DNA from: Ophioderma brevispina
Lineage: Eukaryota > Echinodermata > Ophiuroidea > Amphilepidida > Ophiodermatidae
Direction of reading: 5' to 3'
DNA: 64,000 nucleotides
Assembly: GCA_023653785.1 (NCBI GenBank)
Contig: JAMKCH010012384.1
Location: 144,102 to 208,101 of the forward strand
Shown here: piece after piece, positions 22,540 to 34,115 of the stretch
How the letters are laid out: the number at the start of each line of letters is the position of its first letter
Position numbering within the stretch: the first letter of the stretch is position 1
Notes under the pieces: generated by a model
Databases searched by the model: none
Told to the model about the DNA's origin: nothing
The model's input: the letters and a program-made list of their open reading frames with translations, nothing else
Translations under genes and position numbers: made by a program

Positions 22540-25030
22540 AAAACGGATGCCAGGAGATTCATACCCAGAGGCTGTAGGACGAAATATATACCAGACCTTT
22601 CCAAGGAATGTGCTGAAGTATACTACCCTGTTTGAGCTGATCTTTCTCAGCTAAAGAACCTGCTAAAGATGAGTCGGCGGATCTCCAGGAAAAGATCCAA
22701 AACTGGCACAATACTTTAACTGCATCCACCGATATGACCCATACAGCAAGGAAAGCATGGTCTACCATCCGCAAGCTTCAAGGGATCCAACAGAACATCC
22801 ACAGAGAACAAATGTTAACACAACCAAGTGCCCACCAACCGCTTTTAAATGCAGTGCAGAGTAAGAAGCTCAGAGATCAAAACTAGACCAAAAGAACCCC
22901 CCCGGAGGTTTAGTGGGTGAGACCTGGTTTCTTTCACCCTTTGAAACATTGACGGAATTGGAATCCAGTGTAGTATTAAACTTAGAAACAGGAAAAAGAG
23001 TAGGCCTTGACAACATTACAAAACGAGCAGTGAAAATCTCGGCCAGTAGCAAAGGAATGGCTTCTTGAGCCTCTAAAAGTGCTTGTTATTTCCCACGGTT
23101 CCCAACAGATCTGTAGGAGGAAAGCACCATGTTATGGTAAAGCCTGGGAAAAGATCCATCTAATCCCAAGAGCTATAGCACGCCTCAACCATACCTACAA
23201 GCTCTTTGAAGTCTCCTGCTCACAGTAAGCGCACCGTGATAGACGAACACCTCCTACCAGAACAAGCCAGGTTTCCAGCCAGGCCAATCAACAACTAGCA
23301 AGTACTCGCAACCCAACAACATCGAGAAGGGTTGGTGGGTAACAGGAGTTGTGTTGTTGATCTATCAGCAGTTACGAACACGGTTAATCACGGTGCCTTT
23401 ACTCCATTACGATTGGGAAATCACCAGGATATCCCGCATTGAGAGATCTAATCAAAGGATTGCTTTACAAAATTTCTTGTTCAGCTAGGAACGAAGAAGA
23501 AGAGCCGATGGCGTAAGATCAAGAATGGACTACCATGCTTGCACCTCTCCTGTCACACATCCATACCAACGACCAAACCTAGGAGTGTAGGAACCTGTCG
23601 TTTTATCAACGCTGACGATCCTGGAATTAGCGACAAGATAACAGACTTCCCGTGTTGAAGGGAGACTCCAAAGTTTGATGACTCATCTCTTACTATGAGG
23701 AAAACCACCTTGGTGCAAATCATCTAAGTCACAGGTGTGTGCTTTCCATCTATGCAACCGTGAGCCAAACGTCAGCTTAAGTAACCTGGTCTGGAACAAC
23801 CTTGGAGTACTGGAAAAACCTTGGCGACCTTGGACTCGCATCTTATCTTATAAGACCCACATCAAGAGACAGAGTAAAGTATGTTAACGCAATAACCTCC
23901 TCTTGAAAACAAAAGTACTTGGCAAAGATGGGTTGCTAGCCCCACATACCCTAAAGATCGACGGCACTTGCCCTGTGGTACTCATGTGGAGTATGCTTGC
24001 CCGGTATGGAAAGACAATTCCATGCCAAGAAGCTGATTCAGCAGTAAATGCCTCCAGCAGGCTTATCACAGGATGTCTTCGTCCAAACCACCAAGGAGAA
24101 CTTTAATCCTAGCAGGATTGCTCACCAGGCATCTGTATAGTGTAGCGAGCATGTGCAAGAGCGTAACTGGCAAGTATCTAAGGGGAAGGAAAAGACGAGG
24201 GTCACCTTTCTCCCACTCGCCTTGTTCCTTCTACACTCTCCCCGAAAATCCCCCCTACTACCCTTCCCCTTCCCGCACCCACGCCTCTGATCCAATCCAC
24301 CCCCAATATCTCCCAACCTTCCCTCCCCCACCGCCCCGTGATGAGTCCCGGATCTCTCATCATCCTGCCACATCACCCCTACCTTCCCGAAGCGCCCCTC
24401 CTGTCCCCACCATGCCCCTCCTTTTCGCATCTCCCCCGATTCCTCCCTCGTAATTCCTACCGACTACTGTCCATGCCAATCTCGCCCCTCAAACCCCAGC
24501 ACCTCACGCTGTTACGTTAGCCCGCTAGGCTGGGCGGATATGGACAGGCGGCACGGTACCCCACCCTGACCCTCTTAACACCACTTTGCAATTCATTATT
24601 CCCCCCCTGACACCCGGTGACAGAGACCATGATACCAACCGTCTAAATCCAGAGAGTTTCTTAAGCAAATTCCCACCCCTTAAAAAGTCTCTAAGGCAGT
24701 ATAAGAGGTCGCCATTGTGGAAAGAAAGCCTTGCTGTCAACCAATAACATATATTGGTATGAACCTGGTGACATCTTCCACTCTCGGAGTGGATCAATGG
24801 GTGAAAAGCAATGCCTAAACAGGTTGAGAACCAGGAATGAGCCGATCTACAGGTTATTGAGAAGAAGTGGGGCTTCCTGGAAGAGAACAGGACACTGCCT
24901 GTGGTTGTTGAACAGCACCACCAGACAATGGAACATCTTGGTCTGCCCCTTTGGGAGCCAGCAACAATGCACAGACAAGGACCCTTGAAGAATTTGTTTG
25001 TGAAGCAGCCAGACGTTGTACCCATCTCTG
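22540..25030 (+). pseudogene. Degraded I/Jockey-like LINE ORF2
   Basis: Frame-shifted pieces in order: KYIPDLSKECAEVYY (22585), SADLQEKIQNWHNTLTASTD then KAWSTIRKLQGIQQN (22680-22800), FQPGQSTTS and NIEKG of the RT finger (23270-23330), SSRLITGCLRPNHQGEL (24050), and LNRLRTR with the HQTMEHL zinc-knuckle-like end near 24920. The 24230-24520 part is C-rich. Many stops, inactive. It is the same strand as the first LINE but a different lineage. Confidence 0.75.
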
Positions 25031-25404
25031 GTGGATCAGATTTGAGAACCACTGCTGTTTGGAAACGATAAGAAAGACCTGAAAAAGGCAAATGATGAAG
25101 TGTTGAAATGTTTATACCAAAGGAAAATGGTCCTCAATGAAAGCAACAATAGACAAAATAGAATCATTGTCCTTAACCAGTAGGACCACAGTGACCAGTT
25201 AAACCAAGAAAGATGTTAGATCAGGTTCCCACTTTTTTTGCATGCGAACCACATTTTAAATGATTATCAAGGGGCACCCCGACACTGTAAAACACTTTCT
25301 ACCACGCGTATTAAATTGCGCCCCAATACACAATCTAATGTTATCAAGGATTTTTACCCCGACACTTTACAACATTGCTCCACGCTTTGTATTACTATTG
25401 CGCA

Positions 25405-25592
25405 CAGTGGCGTAACCAGCGGGGGGGCAGGGGGCGCGAGCCCCCCCAAAACGGAACCCTTGCCCCCCCTTATGGCCCCCCAATGATGACCTTTTGCTAC
25501 AGTTTATTGGAGAAGGACCCCAATTAGCCCCCTCAAAAATGTCTTGGCACCCCTACTGCCCCCCCCATTGGCAAAGGGTGGTTACGCCACTG
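25405..25592. mobile_element. hAT-like MITE, 188 bp
   Basis: Begins CAGTGGCGTAACCAGCG and ends in the complement of CAGTGGCGTAACCA. Flanked by 8-bp ATTGCGCA and ATTGAGCA (one mismatch). Same family as 9133-9335, with a C/G-rich interior. Confidence 0.85.
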
Positions 25593-28500
25593 ATTGAGCA
25601 CAAATCTACAATCTAATGTTCCTTCCAAATAGGACCGTGTAAAGGAACATGGTAAATGGCCAGGAGCTCCTTGCTTTTTTATGAATCTTTTCTTAAATGA
25701 AACATGAACCTTCTCATCACCCCTTCTTGGTGGTCGCGCCTCGCGATACCCAGGTTGGTAAACGCTGTGTTTGATCCTTCATATAACAGGTTTTTTTATT
25801 TGTAGGAAATTTGTTCCACCATCATGATGAAATTGCTAGGACCACTGGCCATAAATGGAATTTTGAACTGAAAATGCCAAAACTCAACCCTCATCTCCTA
25901 CCACTTTGTATGAGTCTGACCCGAGCAGAGCCCTTTGATACTGAGGTGCCTTCATGATAAATGGATCTAACATGTAGTGAAAAGATGTGAACACAGCGGG
26001 ATGGACAGATGGACAGAGAGATAGACAGACAGGACCGGATAGCACAATCACAGCTATGGTGTTTGTGGTACAAAATGCAAGTCATTGGATTTATGTGAAG
26101 CCAAACGTAAGTGATGGGGGTAACCAAAAAAGGTTGATATCTGTCGAGAAGGAGAGGTAGTGTAAAGGGTATCAATGGATATCAAAATCTCGAGGAAGAG
26201 GGATGAGCTGTGAGGATGTTGTCAAAGATACTCAAGGTTCCTCTTGAAATTGGAAGTAAAGAAAATATAAGACAAAGGAGACGGTAAAGAATTGTTGAAC
26301 TTTATTCAAGATATTATGATTACTACACAAGACAAATTACAGACAAAACATTTGTGTTGGTTTCATTTTATGACAAACTTTACTGCAAAACTCCAGTGAA
26401 CAATTAAAAACATCTATTGGCATTTACAAATAACACACTACTGCGGAACGACCAATATTTACAATATTATAATGCCACGTGTTGACCATGTGGAATTTCT
26501 CATAAGCTATGAATAAATTTGCCGTCTAAGTAAAAAGGACTCCGTAGTACTCATTCTCAAAATTTTTATTTTCCCAAAACAAAACTACATAAGTTATGAC
26601 AGTCTGATTAATATTGTTGGACAGCAACGAACAATATTGGACATATGGGGACTGAATGGCGAGGAGGACGATCGCACATCAATTTGTGATGCGTAATTTG
26701 TCAAAGTATGCGCTGAACCTCCACATAGCAAGTTGCACTTACACATGCGTATCTCCTGTCCAAGTAATTTTAATCCTACTGTAAAAGACCCTACAGAGCT
26801 TACACAGAAAATACGCTGCTTGCATTGTAATTCACAGCCCAAAACAAAGTTTGGTTATCCTCCACCAAACAATCTGAAATTGAACAACAAACAAAAAACC
26901 AATAAAGACCTAATGTTTTAAATGTCAGGCTTTGGTGGGGGTTGATTTGTATGTATTTGTGTGTGTATGTAAGGGGGTGAGAGTTTTTTCCCCGTCAAAC
27001 ATGGACACATGCGTGACTTTTCACTAAAAATTTTCTGAGGTCCATGGTTGACAGATGGTGCCAGAGAGTTGGGAAAACTGTGAAAAAACCAATAGGAGGG
27101 GTGTTCTGTAGTCTGCAGTCTACAGTCAGGTCCAAGGTCCTCCAAGAAAAGTCTAATCTCTGTGTGTGAGTCCGGTTTTGGCAGTTGACTTACAGTTGTG
27201 TGTATCATCGGTTCTGCAGTGTAAATTCAGATCCTATACACATGTCCTTGGTCATTGGTTAAAGTGAGTAGTGTGTGTGTGTGAGTATGTTTTAAATTAT
27301 AATTACATAGTTGAGAAGTTATCAGTAAGAGTGTGTGTTTTAAATCATAACGAGATATCTGATAAGTTATCAGTGAGTTTATACAATAACCTTCAACTCT
27401 TTGGCAATGAGAAAAGGAAACCTCCTACAGGCCCAACAACTTCAAATCTTACAAAATAATTTTATTTGGTATGAGGTTTTTTTGTTCGGATCCATACCCA
27501 ATACTGAAATGAAAGAAATGGTTTTATTAGATTTCTTGCCTGCTTTAATCACAAATCAAAGTAATTCTAATAATTAGATATAGGCAAGTGATATGGCTTA
27601 ATATAAGAATGTAAATTGGTGGGTAAACCAAACATTTTGTTTTGCCCAATGAAAGACAGATATTACATCCGTACTGCACTTGTACATATTACCTTTTTAT
27701 CCCCGGTATATTCTGCATAGATTATAATACAAAAGCTATCTTAGAAACAATTTTTGAAAGTGAAAAATGCTGATCTCTGAGAAACCATAGCCACCTCAAA
27801 GGGTTAAACATTTCTCGCTTTAAAGACATAGTCCACAATTGTCATTTTCACGATCAAGATATCAATAGTTTTTCATTGATTGAAAAGGTTTAGTATTTGC
27901 TAATTTATTTTGAGTACCATCTTTTTTTCTGCTGCAAACCGTTTTTTTTTTATTTTCTTTATGCATTTAAATGTTAAATGAGTTTTAATTACATTAAAGT
28001 ACATGCTTTTAATTTGTTGTGGTTTCTGCAAACAAGTGAAAAGTAGATGTAAAAGTCTCCCAAAAATATTTAATGCATCATGGTTAACTGGTTGAAACCT
28101 TTGAAATCAAAACCAAAGAAATTGTATCAAAGCAAAAATTACTTTGCAAGAAATGTTGGATTATCCCTTTGTTGTGTCTGCAATAAATGCAGTTGCCTCT
28201 TGTGATTCAGAACTTTTTCCAAATGTTAAAAATGCTAAGTCTTTGGTCAGTGGGTCCTCAGATGGATCCTCGTGGAACACATTCACCAGAGGAACAGTTC
28301 CATGACCCCTTGGCACAGGGAAAAACATTGTCGATTTCAAGATTGTGTTACTGTACATACTTAAAAATATAACATATGACATCTATTGATGGCTTATGTA
28401 CACATATTTTTTATTTCTTTCACATTATGCAAGTTGTAAGACCACCAAACCATTCATCCTTATAACCTGAAAATGACACATCTACAACATGTGAGTGTAA

Positions 28501-30290
28501 AGCCGCAACTGTCTAAGCCCTGTATTTTGATGCTCTTCCACAGCTCCATAACTTCAGCCATAGAATGCTACAACTCTACTACAAATGACAATCTATACCA
28601 AGATTTTGTAAGCTATTACTTAATATCTAACACATTGGGTCTATCTTTCACAGACAATATGTTGTTCACCCTTTGTGCTGGCACAATTATATACATCATG
28701 GTTTACAAACCCAAAAATAGTTGCAAAAAATATATCTCCTTGGGGTCAACACCAGAGGGCATGGTCAAGAAGGCAACTACGGAATCAAGCACCCCGTTTA
28801 AATGACTTTTATGATTTTTTTAAACTAAATTGGATAAATTCTCACCAATTTATTCACCAAATATAAAGCATATTTTTTACTTGACAATTTATTCATTTGT
28901 CAAGAGGCATTTATTACAAAATCAACAAAAATAAAACACCGGTTTTGGGTTGTTTGTAGAATATTTGGATGCTTGCTAAGGTACGCAAATAGCTAAGACT
29001 GGTGGCTAAATGGTATTTCAAAGGCTTGCTATAATTTCTAAAGTTCTTATTTGAAGATTGAGTATGCTGGTTCACTCATCCAATTCTGCTTGGAAAACAA
29101 ACAAAGATCGCAATTCTGAAAACATCTATGTGGCTGTAATCACAAATATTATCACTTTTAGAAAGTTAACTACCAAAAAATCAGAGTACCAACTTCAAAG
29201 CAGCATACTCTTAGAAAATATATTTTGAGCAATAAGCTCAAATCTTTACAATAGCAAATCTTCAGATAATTATGCTTGGATTAGCAAACCTTCAAAATAG
29301 TGGTCTTTTGAAATGGTGAACAGTTCCTACAGGAAAACCTATGAAAGGGTTTATATCTCATACTTAGTTCACCAACAACATATTTGTTATTTTTTCCATG
29401 ACGATTTTTCAAACTATGTGTAAAGATTTGATATGCAAGATTGGTTAACTAGATATTTAACATTTTGCCTTATTAGTATGAAACAGTTAAAAAGAAAAAT
29501 TGAAAGGTATTATTTGTCTCAACAAATAAGCTTGTTATTAGCAACTCGCTTAGTAAAATTAAAAACTTTTTGTAACCATTAAAATTATGTTAAAATTAGG
29601 AGAGATAAAAAATGAGGACAATGCAAAGTTACTGAGATAAAGAAATAAACCTCTCCAACAACTGTGAGTATTGGATAACTAAATATGGAAAGTTTACAGC
29701 AAAACATAAAATTATAAAATTCAAACCTACAGAGTAAGAGCGCTACATATCAAGCAAGGCCTAGAACCACAATTTGCACCATGATTTGATTAAAAGACCC
29801 TCCAAAAAGAAAAAAAATATCAACCCCTGAATTTTATCCATAAAGCTATCAATAATACCTGAGAAGACAAAGCCCGCATACAACAGATTAAGATCAGAAA
29901 GACCACAAAATCTGTGGATTATTCTTAATTTTTTTTCTGGAAAAGTAAAAAGAAAGAGTAATATTCAAAATTTGATCTAAAAATTATTTTAAATATTCAA
30001 AAGAGATATAAATTACATTTCAATACAATGAAACATCATGCAGTTTGTAGAAAATTGTCACAATAATTGTTACATATAATACGAGATTTTGTACGAACAT
30101 GTGCATGCAAATTTAAGGAAAAGTTTGGTTTTTTTAGTAAATACTTAAAGAAATTCTGTCATTCTCATTGCTTGAAGCTTTGGTTTATAACCACATTTAA
30201 GAGAGAAAACACTTGAAACTTATAAACATTGCTTTATCTTCACTATTTTGCATGTTTTGACCAATACTGCTTGCACTGTTTTTAACTTTG
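25593..30290. other. No gene recognised; possible distal 3' region of Piezo
   Basis: ORFs here are short and without similarity. There are GT-rich stretches near 26940-27330. No transposon ends found. It lies downstream of Piezo in the transcription direction. Confidence 0.4.
26301..26306 (-). promoter_or_regulatory. Candidate distal polyadenylation signal
   Basis: Minus-strand AATAAA with a T-rich stretch following in the minus direction. It is about 7.5 kb past the Piezo stop codon in a stretch without other genes, so it could end a long 3' UTR. Chance occurrence is equally possible in AT-rich DNA. Confidence 0.15.
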
Positions 30291-30680
30291 TTCTCAAACC
30301 CCAGGTCTAAATTCAAGTAGAATCAGAGTTTAAAAAATGACTTATTTCCAAATTAAACCAACTGGTTTTAACTAGGTTCATCTAGATTTTAAAATTAAAT
30401 ATCCAGTTTAATCCAGTCTAACTTCAAGCTAAATCCAAAGTTGAAAAAATGTCCAATTTCCAAATTAAACCAACCGGTTGAACTAGTTTAAACTGGGTAC
30501 CCTAGTTGAATCCAGTCCTAAATTCTAGGTGAATCAAAGTTTAAAAAGGTCCAATTTTCATATTAAACAAGCTGGTTGAACTGGTATTTAACTAGGTTCA
30601 GCTAGTTGAAATGTGTCAGATTTCCAAATCAAAACCAGTTGTAAGTTTAACTGGTTTCAACTGGAATTTGAAACCCAGGC
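30290..30680. repeat. Minisatellite, about 125-bp unit, three copies
   Basis: Diverged direct copies sharing TTTCCAAATTAAACCAAC, GGTTGAACT(A/G)G and ACTAGGTTCA. No coding potential. Confidence 0.7.
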
Positions 30681-31102
30681 CGGGTTGCATTCATAAGCCA
30701 TAACAAACTTACAGAGCAACATCAAAGGTACTGCATCTCACCAAGGCTATGCATGATGAGGTACAATAATTGTGTTCATGATCTGAACCCCATTTTCGGC
30801 TTCACCGTTGTGTGCACCCAAAACATGCACAATAGTGAAGGAAAAAATAACACTAATAAAGCTATAAAAGGGAACACACATTTGGCCACTCTGCACTGCA
30901 CAAAACCACTACTAAACATTTCATGTTCACATACATTACACAAAATACAGACTTAATATTTTCTACCATATACAACATAAATTGAGTGATAAATTTACAC
31001 ACTCACATTGGAATGAGCAATACAAACACAGGGCATAGCTTAAAATGTTACAATGCAAGAATGTGCGGGATCTACATAAACGAGGCTGAAATTGATCCAA
31101 TG

Positions 31103-31148
31103 GTGCCTAGACTAAGGTGCCTAGACTAAGGTGCCTAGACTAAGGTAG
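31103..31148. repeat. 14-bp tandem repeat, three copies
   Basis: Three perfect copies of GGTGCCTAGACTAA followed by a partial GGTA. Confidence 0.9.
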
Positions 31149-31339
31149 AGTAATTTAACTACCAGAAAAATTGTGAGTGAAAATCTTATCAAGAAGACTT
31201 TGACACTACATGACAGATCCAAATTCAACAAAAGCCTACAGATATTACAGATAGAAAATGATCTTGTATCAGAAAACATTTGTGCTAGCCACTCTGAAAC
31301 CAATTAGTCATGTCTGAAGATTTGCATAGGATTTTTATT

Positions 31340-31675
31340 TGGATTATAATTCCAAAAAAGTCAATATACTTCAAAATTTGCAGGAATAGCTTAAAAATGA
31401 AGGATAAGTCTGTAGATCCGCATTTTTTCCAAATGAAGAATTGACAGAAAGGAAGAAAATGGCAGTGTTCAAAGAATGAATCTCCATTCAATTATGTACT
31501 GTAGTAAATGTCCGTATGGACAGCAATGACTAAAATATTCAATTTTGTCCTTTTTTATGTTGCTTCTCCTCTATCATTTGCAGGGCATGTTAGGTGTACT
31601 TGTTGGCAGAAATGCAAAAAAAAGTTTTTGATGATTTTTTTGGTTTTCTGATTTAGCAAATCACTGATAGTGCCT
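31340..31675 (+). repeat. TTAA-type dispersed element, copy 1
   Basis: Related to 59045-59390 and to the pieces at 42798-42917 and 45292-45528. Shared blocks are GAAGGATAAGTCTGTAGA, CATTTGCAGGG(C/T)ATGTTAGG, and the right end GCAAATCACTGATAGTGCC. Confidence 0.65.
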
Positions 31676-32247
31676 TTGACATTGTCAATTTGACTTTTTG
31701 GCCACATCTGCATTATTATTATATTATGCAGATAGACAAAATGGAGATTAGGTTCCAAGACCTGGTACTCAATCCACACATCCTTGCATTAAAATCAGCC
31801 TTAAAAGCAGTCGTAAATTTTTGGTAATCAGTTGACCTCCAAGCACTACTTGAGTGCAATTACATGGATTTTATTCCCAAAATTGTAAACATTTTTTGCT
31901 ACACCCTGTGAAAGGGAATGTCAGAGGTCTAAACACATGGAAATTACACTAACAACACGCTTCTCAAAATATGTAAACTTTACAAGCTTCCCATAGAGGA
32001 GGAATTGGGAACTGCACCATAGTACCCCACCCAAACTTAAAATTGTTCCCTTTTTTTGGTTGATTTTGTAAATTTAAGTACAAAATAATGGGAAAATGAT
32101 AACAACGGCAGTCAACATACAACGATCAACATACCAAATTTGGGGCAATAGACATGTTTTCTAAATTAATATGGATCAGGTAATATTTGATTATTTTTTG
32201 TTTGTTTCTTGGCCTTTCAAAGAGATTTTGATGAATGTGCACAGACC

Positions 32248-32460
32248 GGCATGTGCTATGCACACAGAGGACATGTGCTATGCACACAGAGTACATGTGC
32301 ATCACACAGACTACAAGTGCATTACATACAGTACACATGCATCACAGAGTACATGTGCATCACACAAGCGTACACGTGCATCACACAAGGGTACACGTGC
32401 ATCACACAAGCGTACACGTGAATCGGACCATCACACAGTGCAGATGCATTGTGCAGACTA
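32248..32460. repeat. Minisatellite, about 20-bp unit
   Basis: Around ten degenerate units of the type GTACACGTGCATCACACAAG. The unit holds CACGTG or CATGTGC, so ORFs through it are repeats of HVHHTS or similar and not genes. Confidence 0.85.
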
Positions 32461-32552
32461 CACTGTGCGATACGGCTCTTAGCCTCTTTGTGTTGCATCC
32501 ATCTCATTGTCTTAATTTAGTCCTCAATGTGCCACGCCAATTAGGTATTGAT

Positions 32553-32809
32553 CAGGCCCGTACGCAGGGGGTGCGGTCGCACCCCCCCAAATTCCACAAA
32601 AGGGGAAAAGGTCCACTTTTTGCCGACTTTTTTGATAAAAAGGTCCAAAATTTAGAGAAAATATGACGAAAAAGTCCACTTTTTGGTGATGAGATGTTCA
32701 AAACATCCAAAAATGGACCATTTTAGGGGGTTAGGTCCATTTTTCCAAAAAAAGGTCCACTTTTTCGAAGACCCGCACCCCCCGTAAATAAATCCTGCGT
32801 ACGGCCCTG
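32553..32809. mobile_element. hAT-like MITE, 257 bp
   Basis: Starts CAGGCCCGTACGCAGG and ends CCTGCGTACGGCCCTG. Perfect 8-bp target duplication GTATTGAT at 32545-32552 and 32810-32817. The interior repeats AAAAGGTCCA(C)TTTTT several times. Confidence 0.9.
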
Positions 32810-33168
32810 GTATTGATCAATCTAGAATAATAATCCAATTTTTTGTAGCAGTGTAACATAAAAATGCAACCAATTTGTAATATTTAATACCATAGGTTTA
32901 CTTGTGTAATTGGCAGTGTTGCCATATTCTCTATCACACAATGGAGCCCAATTAACACTTTTTATCTCATCTTGCTGCACCAACTAGTTGTACAGCTAGC
33001 AAAACATCCTGTTATAGAACCTGTCGTAAATGTTGTAGCAATGTCCAAACGTGTGCACTATCAAAACACAGATCCAACCCAGAGGGTGTTTTGAATCAAT
33101 CCCATGATGCATTGCAATGTGCCTATACCATACTGTACTAAACACATGTCAGTACTTACGGATAAAAA

Positions 33169-33454
33169 TGCAAATGGTGCTCCCGCAGGCGGAGTGCCCA
33201 TCTCTCTGTCATTGGCTTTTGGGCCAGACTCCCTCATATAATGTTGCTGTGGGGGTTCGCCACTCCTCCCGCACAGCGAGTCTGTTTTGCATTCCCAGCA
33301 TATGCTGGTACCCATTTATACTCCTGGGTGGAGAGAGGCGAGCGAGGTAAAGTGCCTTGCCCAAGTGCACAACACATTGGCGACAGCGGGGCTCAAACCC
33401 ACAACCTTATGCTTATGAGGCGAGCGCTGATCCACTGCACCACATGTGCCCCAC
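33169..33454 (-). repeat. tRNA-derived SINE, uninterrupted copy
   Basis: Minus-strand copy of the SINE at 4099-4530 without the nested MITE. Flanked by GATAAAAA at 33161-33168 and 33455-33462. A-box and B-box (GGTTTGAGCCC) are in the first 75 bases from 33452 downward. It lies about 400 bp past the Piezo stop codon, so it may be part of the 3' UTR. Confidence 0.85.
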
Positions 33455-33863
33455 GATAAAAAGTGTTCCAAAGGTTTAAGAACCACAAGACATTTCATGA
33501 TCATGATAAAAATTCCCTATTCCCCCCTACAATGCTTTGTGGGCTAAAATGAGCTAAAAAGTTAAGGTTTTTATGTGTTAAGAATATGATTTTTGTGGGA
33601 TCACATGATCCTATTGAGGTGAAATTTCCCAAAACTGGTGCATTGTGGGATTGACTCAATACACCCTTTCTGATATACAGACAACAAACGCATTACTGTT
33701 GCTTCTTTTTTACTCTAAATATAAAAAGATTACATCCAAGTTACAAAATGTGATGTGTAGTGTAGAAAACATTTGGTAAATCTTTCATAGTCCCGCTCAA
33801 ATTTGGTGAACCGAAAATTGTACGTGTCACATAGGCTTGTAGAGCACATTTTCAGACAACTCT

Positions 33864-34115
33864 TTAGTCTCTCTTGAATTTCGTAAACTGTATGAGCGTC
33901 TCCGGAGACCGATATAAGAATATCAGCTTGGCCATAAGGTCTTCTTCCAGTTCCATTTCTCCGCATTCTCGCACCAGATAGATGTCCAGGCAGAGCTTGA
34001 GGATGCGGTCCACGTTGGGAAACTCGGTGAACATGATGGTAAAGGAAACTCCGCTGAACATCATGCGCACGAATTTACCGACCACGAGACCAGGGATATG
34101 TACAGGCCAATGATG
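33864..34115 (-). CDS. Piezo: Piezo last coding exon: inner helix and C-terminal domain, apparent 1-nt deletion
   Basis: The acceptor CATGTCAG precedes 34115 and the stop codon TAA is at 33866-33864. It encodes IIGLYISLV, then LVVGKFVRMMFSGVSF (inner pore helix), EFPNVDRILKLCLDIYLVRE, and finally LIFLYRSPETLIQFT before the end. This is the most conserved part of PIEZO. The frame changes between ISLV and VVGKF: one base seems missing near 34090. As with exon 48042-47954, I suspect a consensus error, since the rest of the exon is free of stops and strongly conserved. Confidence 0.93.
   Translation of the reverse strand, partial: HHWPVHIPGLVVGKFVRMMFSGVSFTIMFTEFPNVDRILKLCLDIYLVRECGEMELEEDLMAKLIFLYRSPETLIQFTKFKRD

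Noticed and set aside
24073..24453. Proline-rich 126-codon ORF and opposite 102-codon ORF
   Set aside because: Lies in a C-rich part of a degraded LINE. The first part (MSSSKPPRR) is an off-frame reading of the LINE motif ending in RPNHQGEL.
24525..25091. 188-codon minus-strand ORF
   Set aside because: Shadow of the plus-strand LINE C-terminus, which has the recognisable LNRLRT and HQTMEHL motifs. No similarity in its own frame.
30290..32460. Possible CRISPR-like regular repeats
   Set aside because: Eukaryotic minisatellites without unique spacers of constant length.
32235..32666. 143-codon ORF with repeated HVHHTS-like words
   Set aside because: Produced by the 20-bp minisatellite and continuing into a hAT MITE. 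Not a gene.
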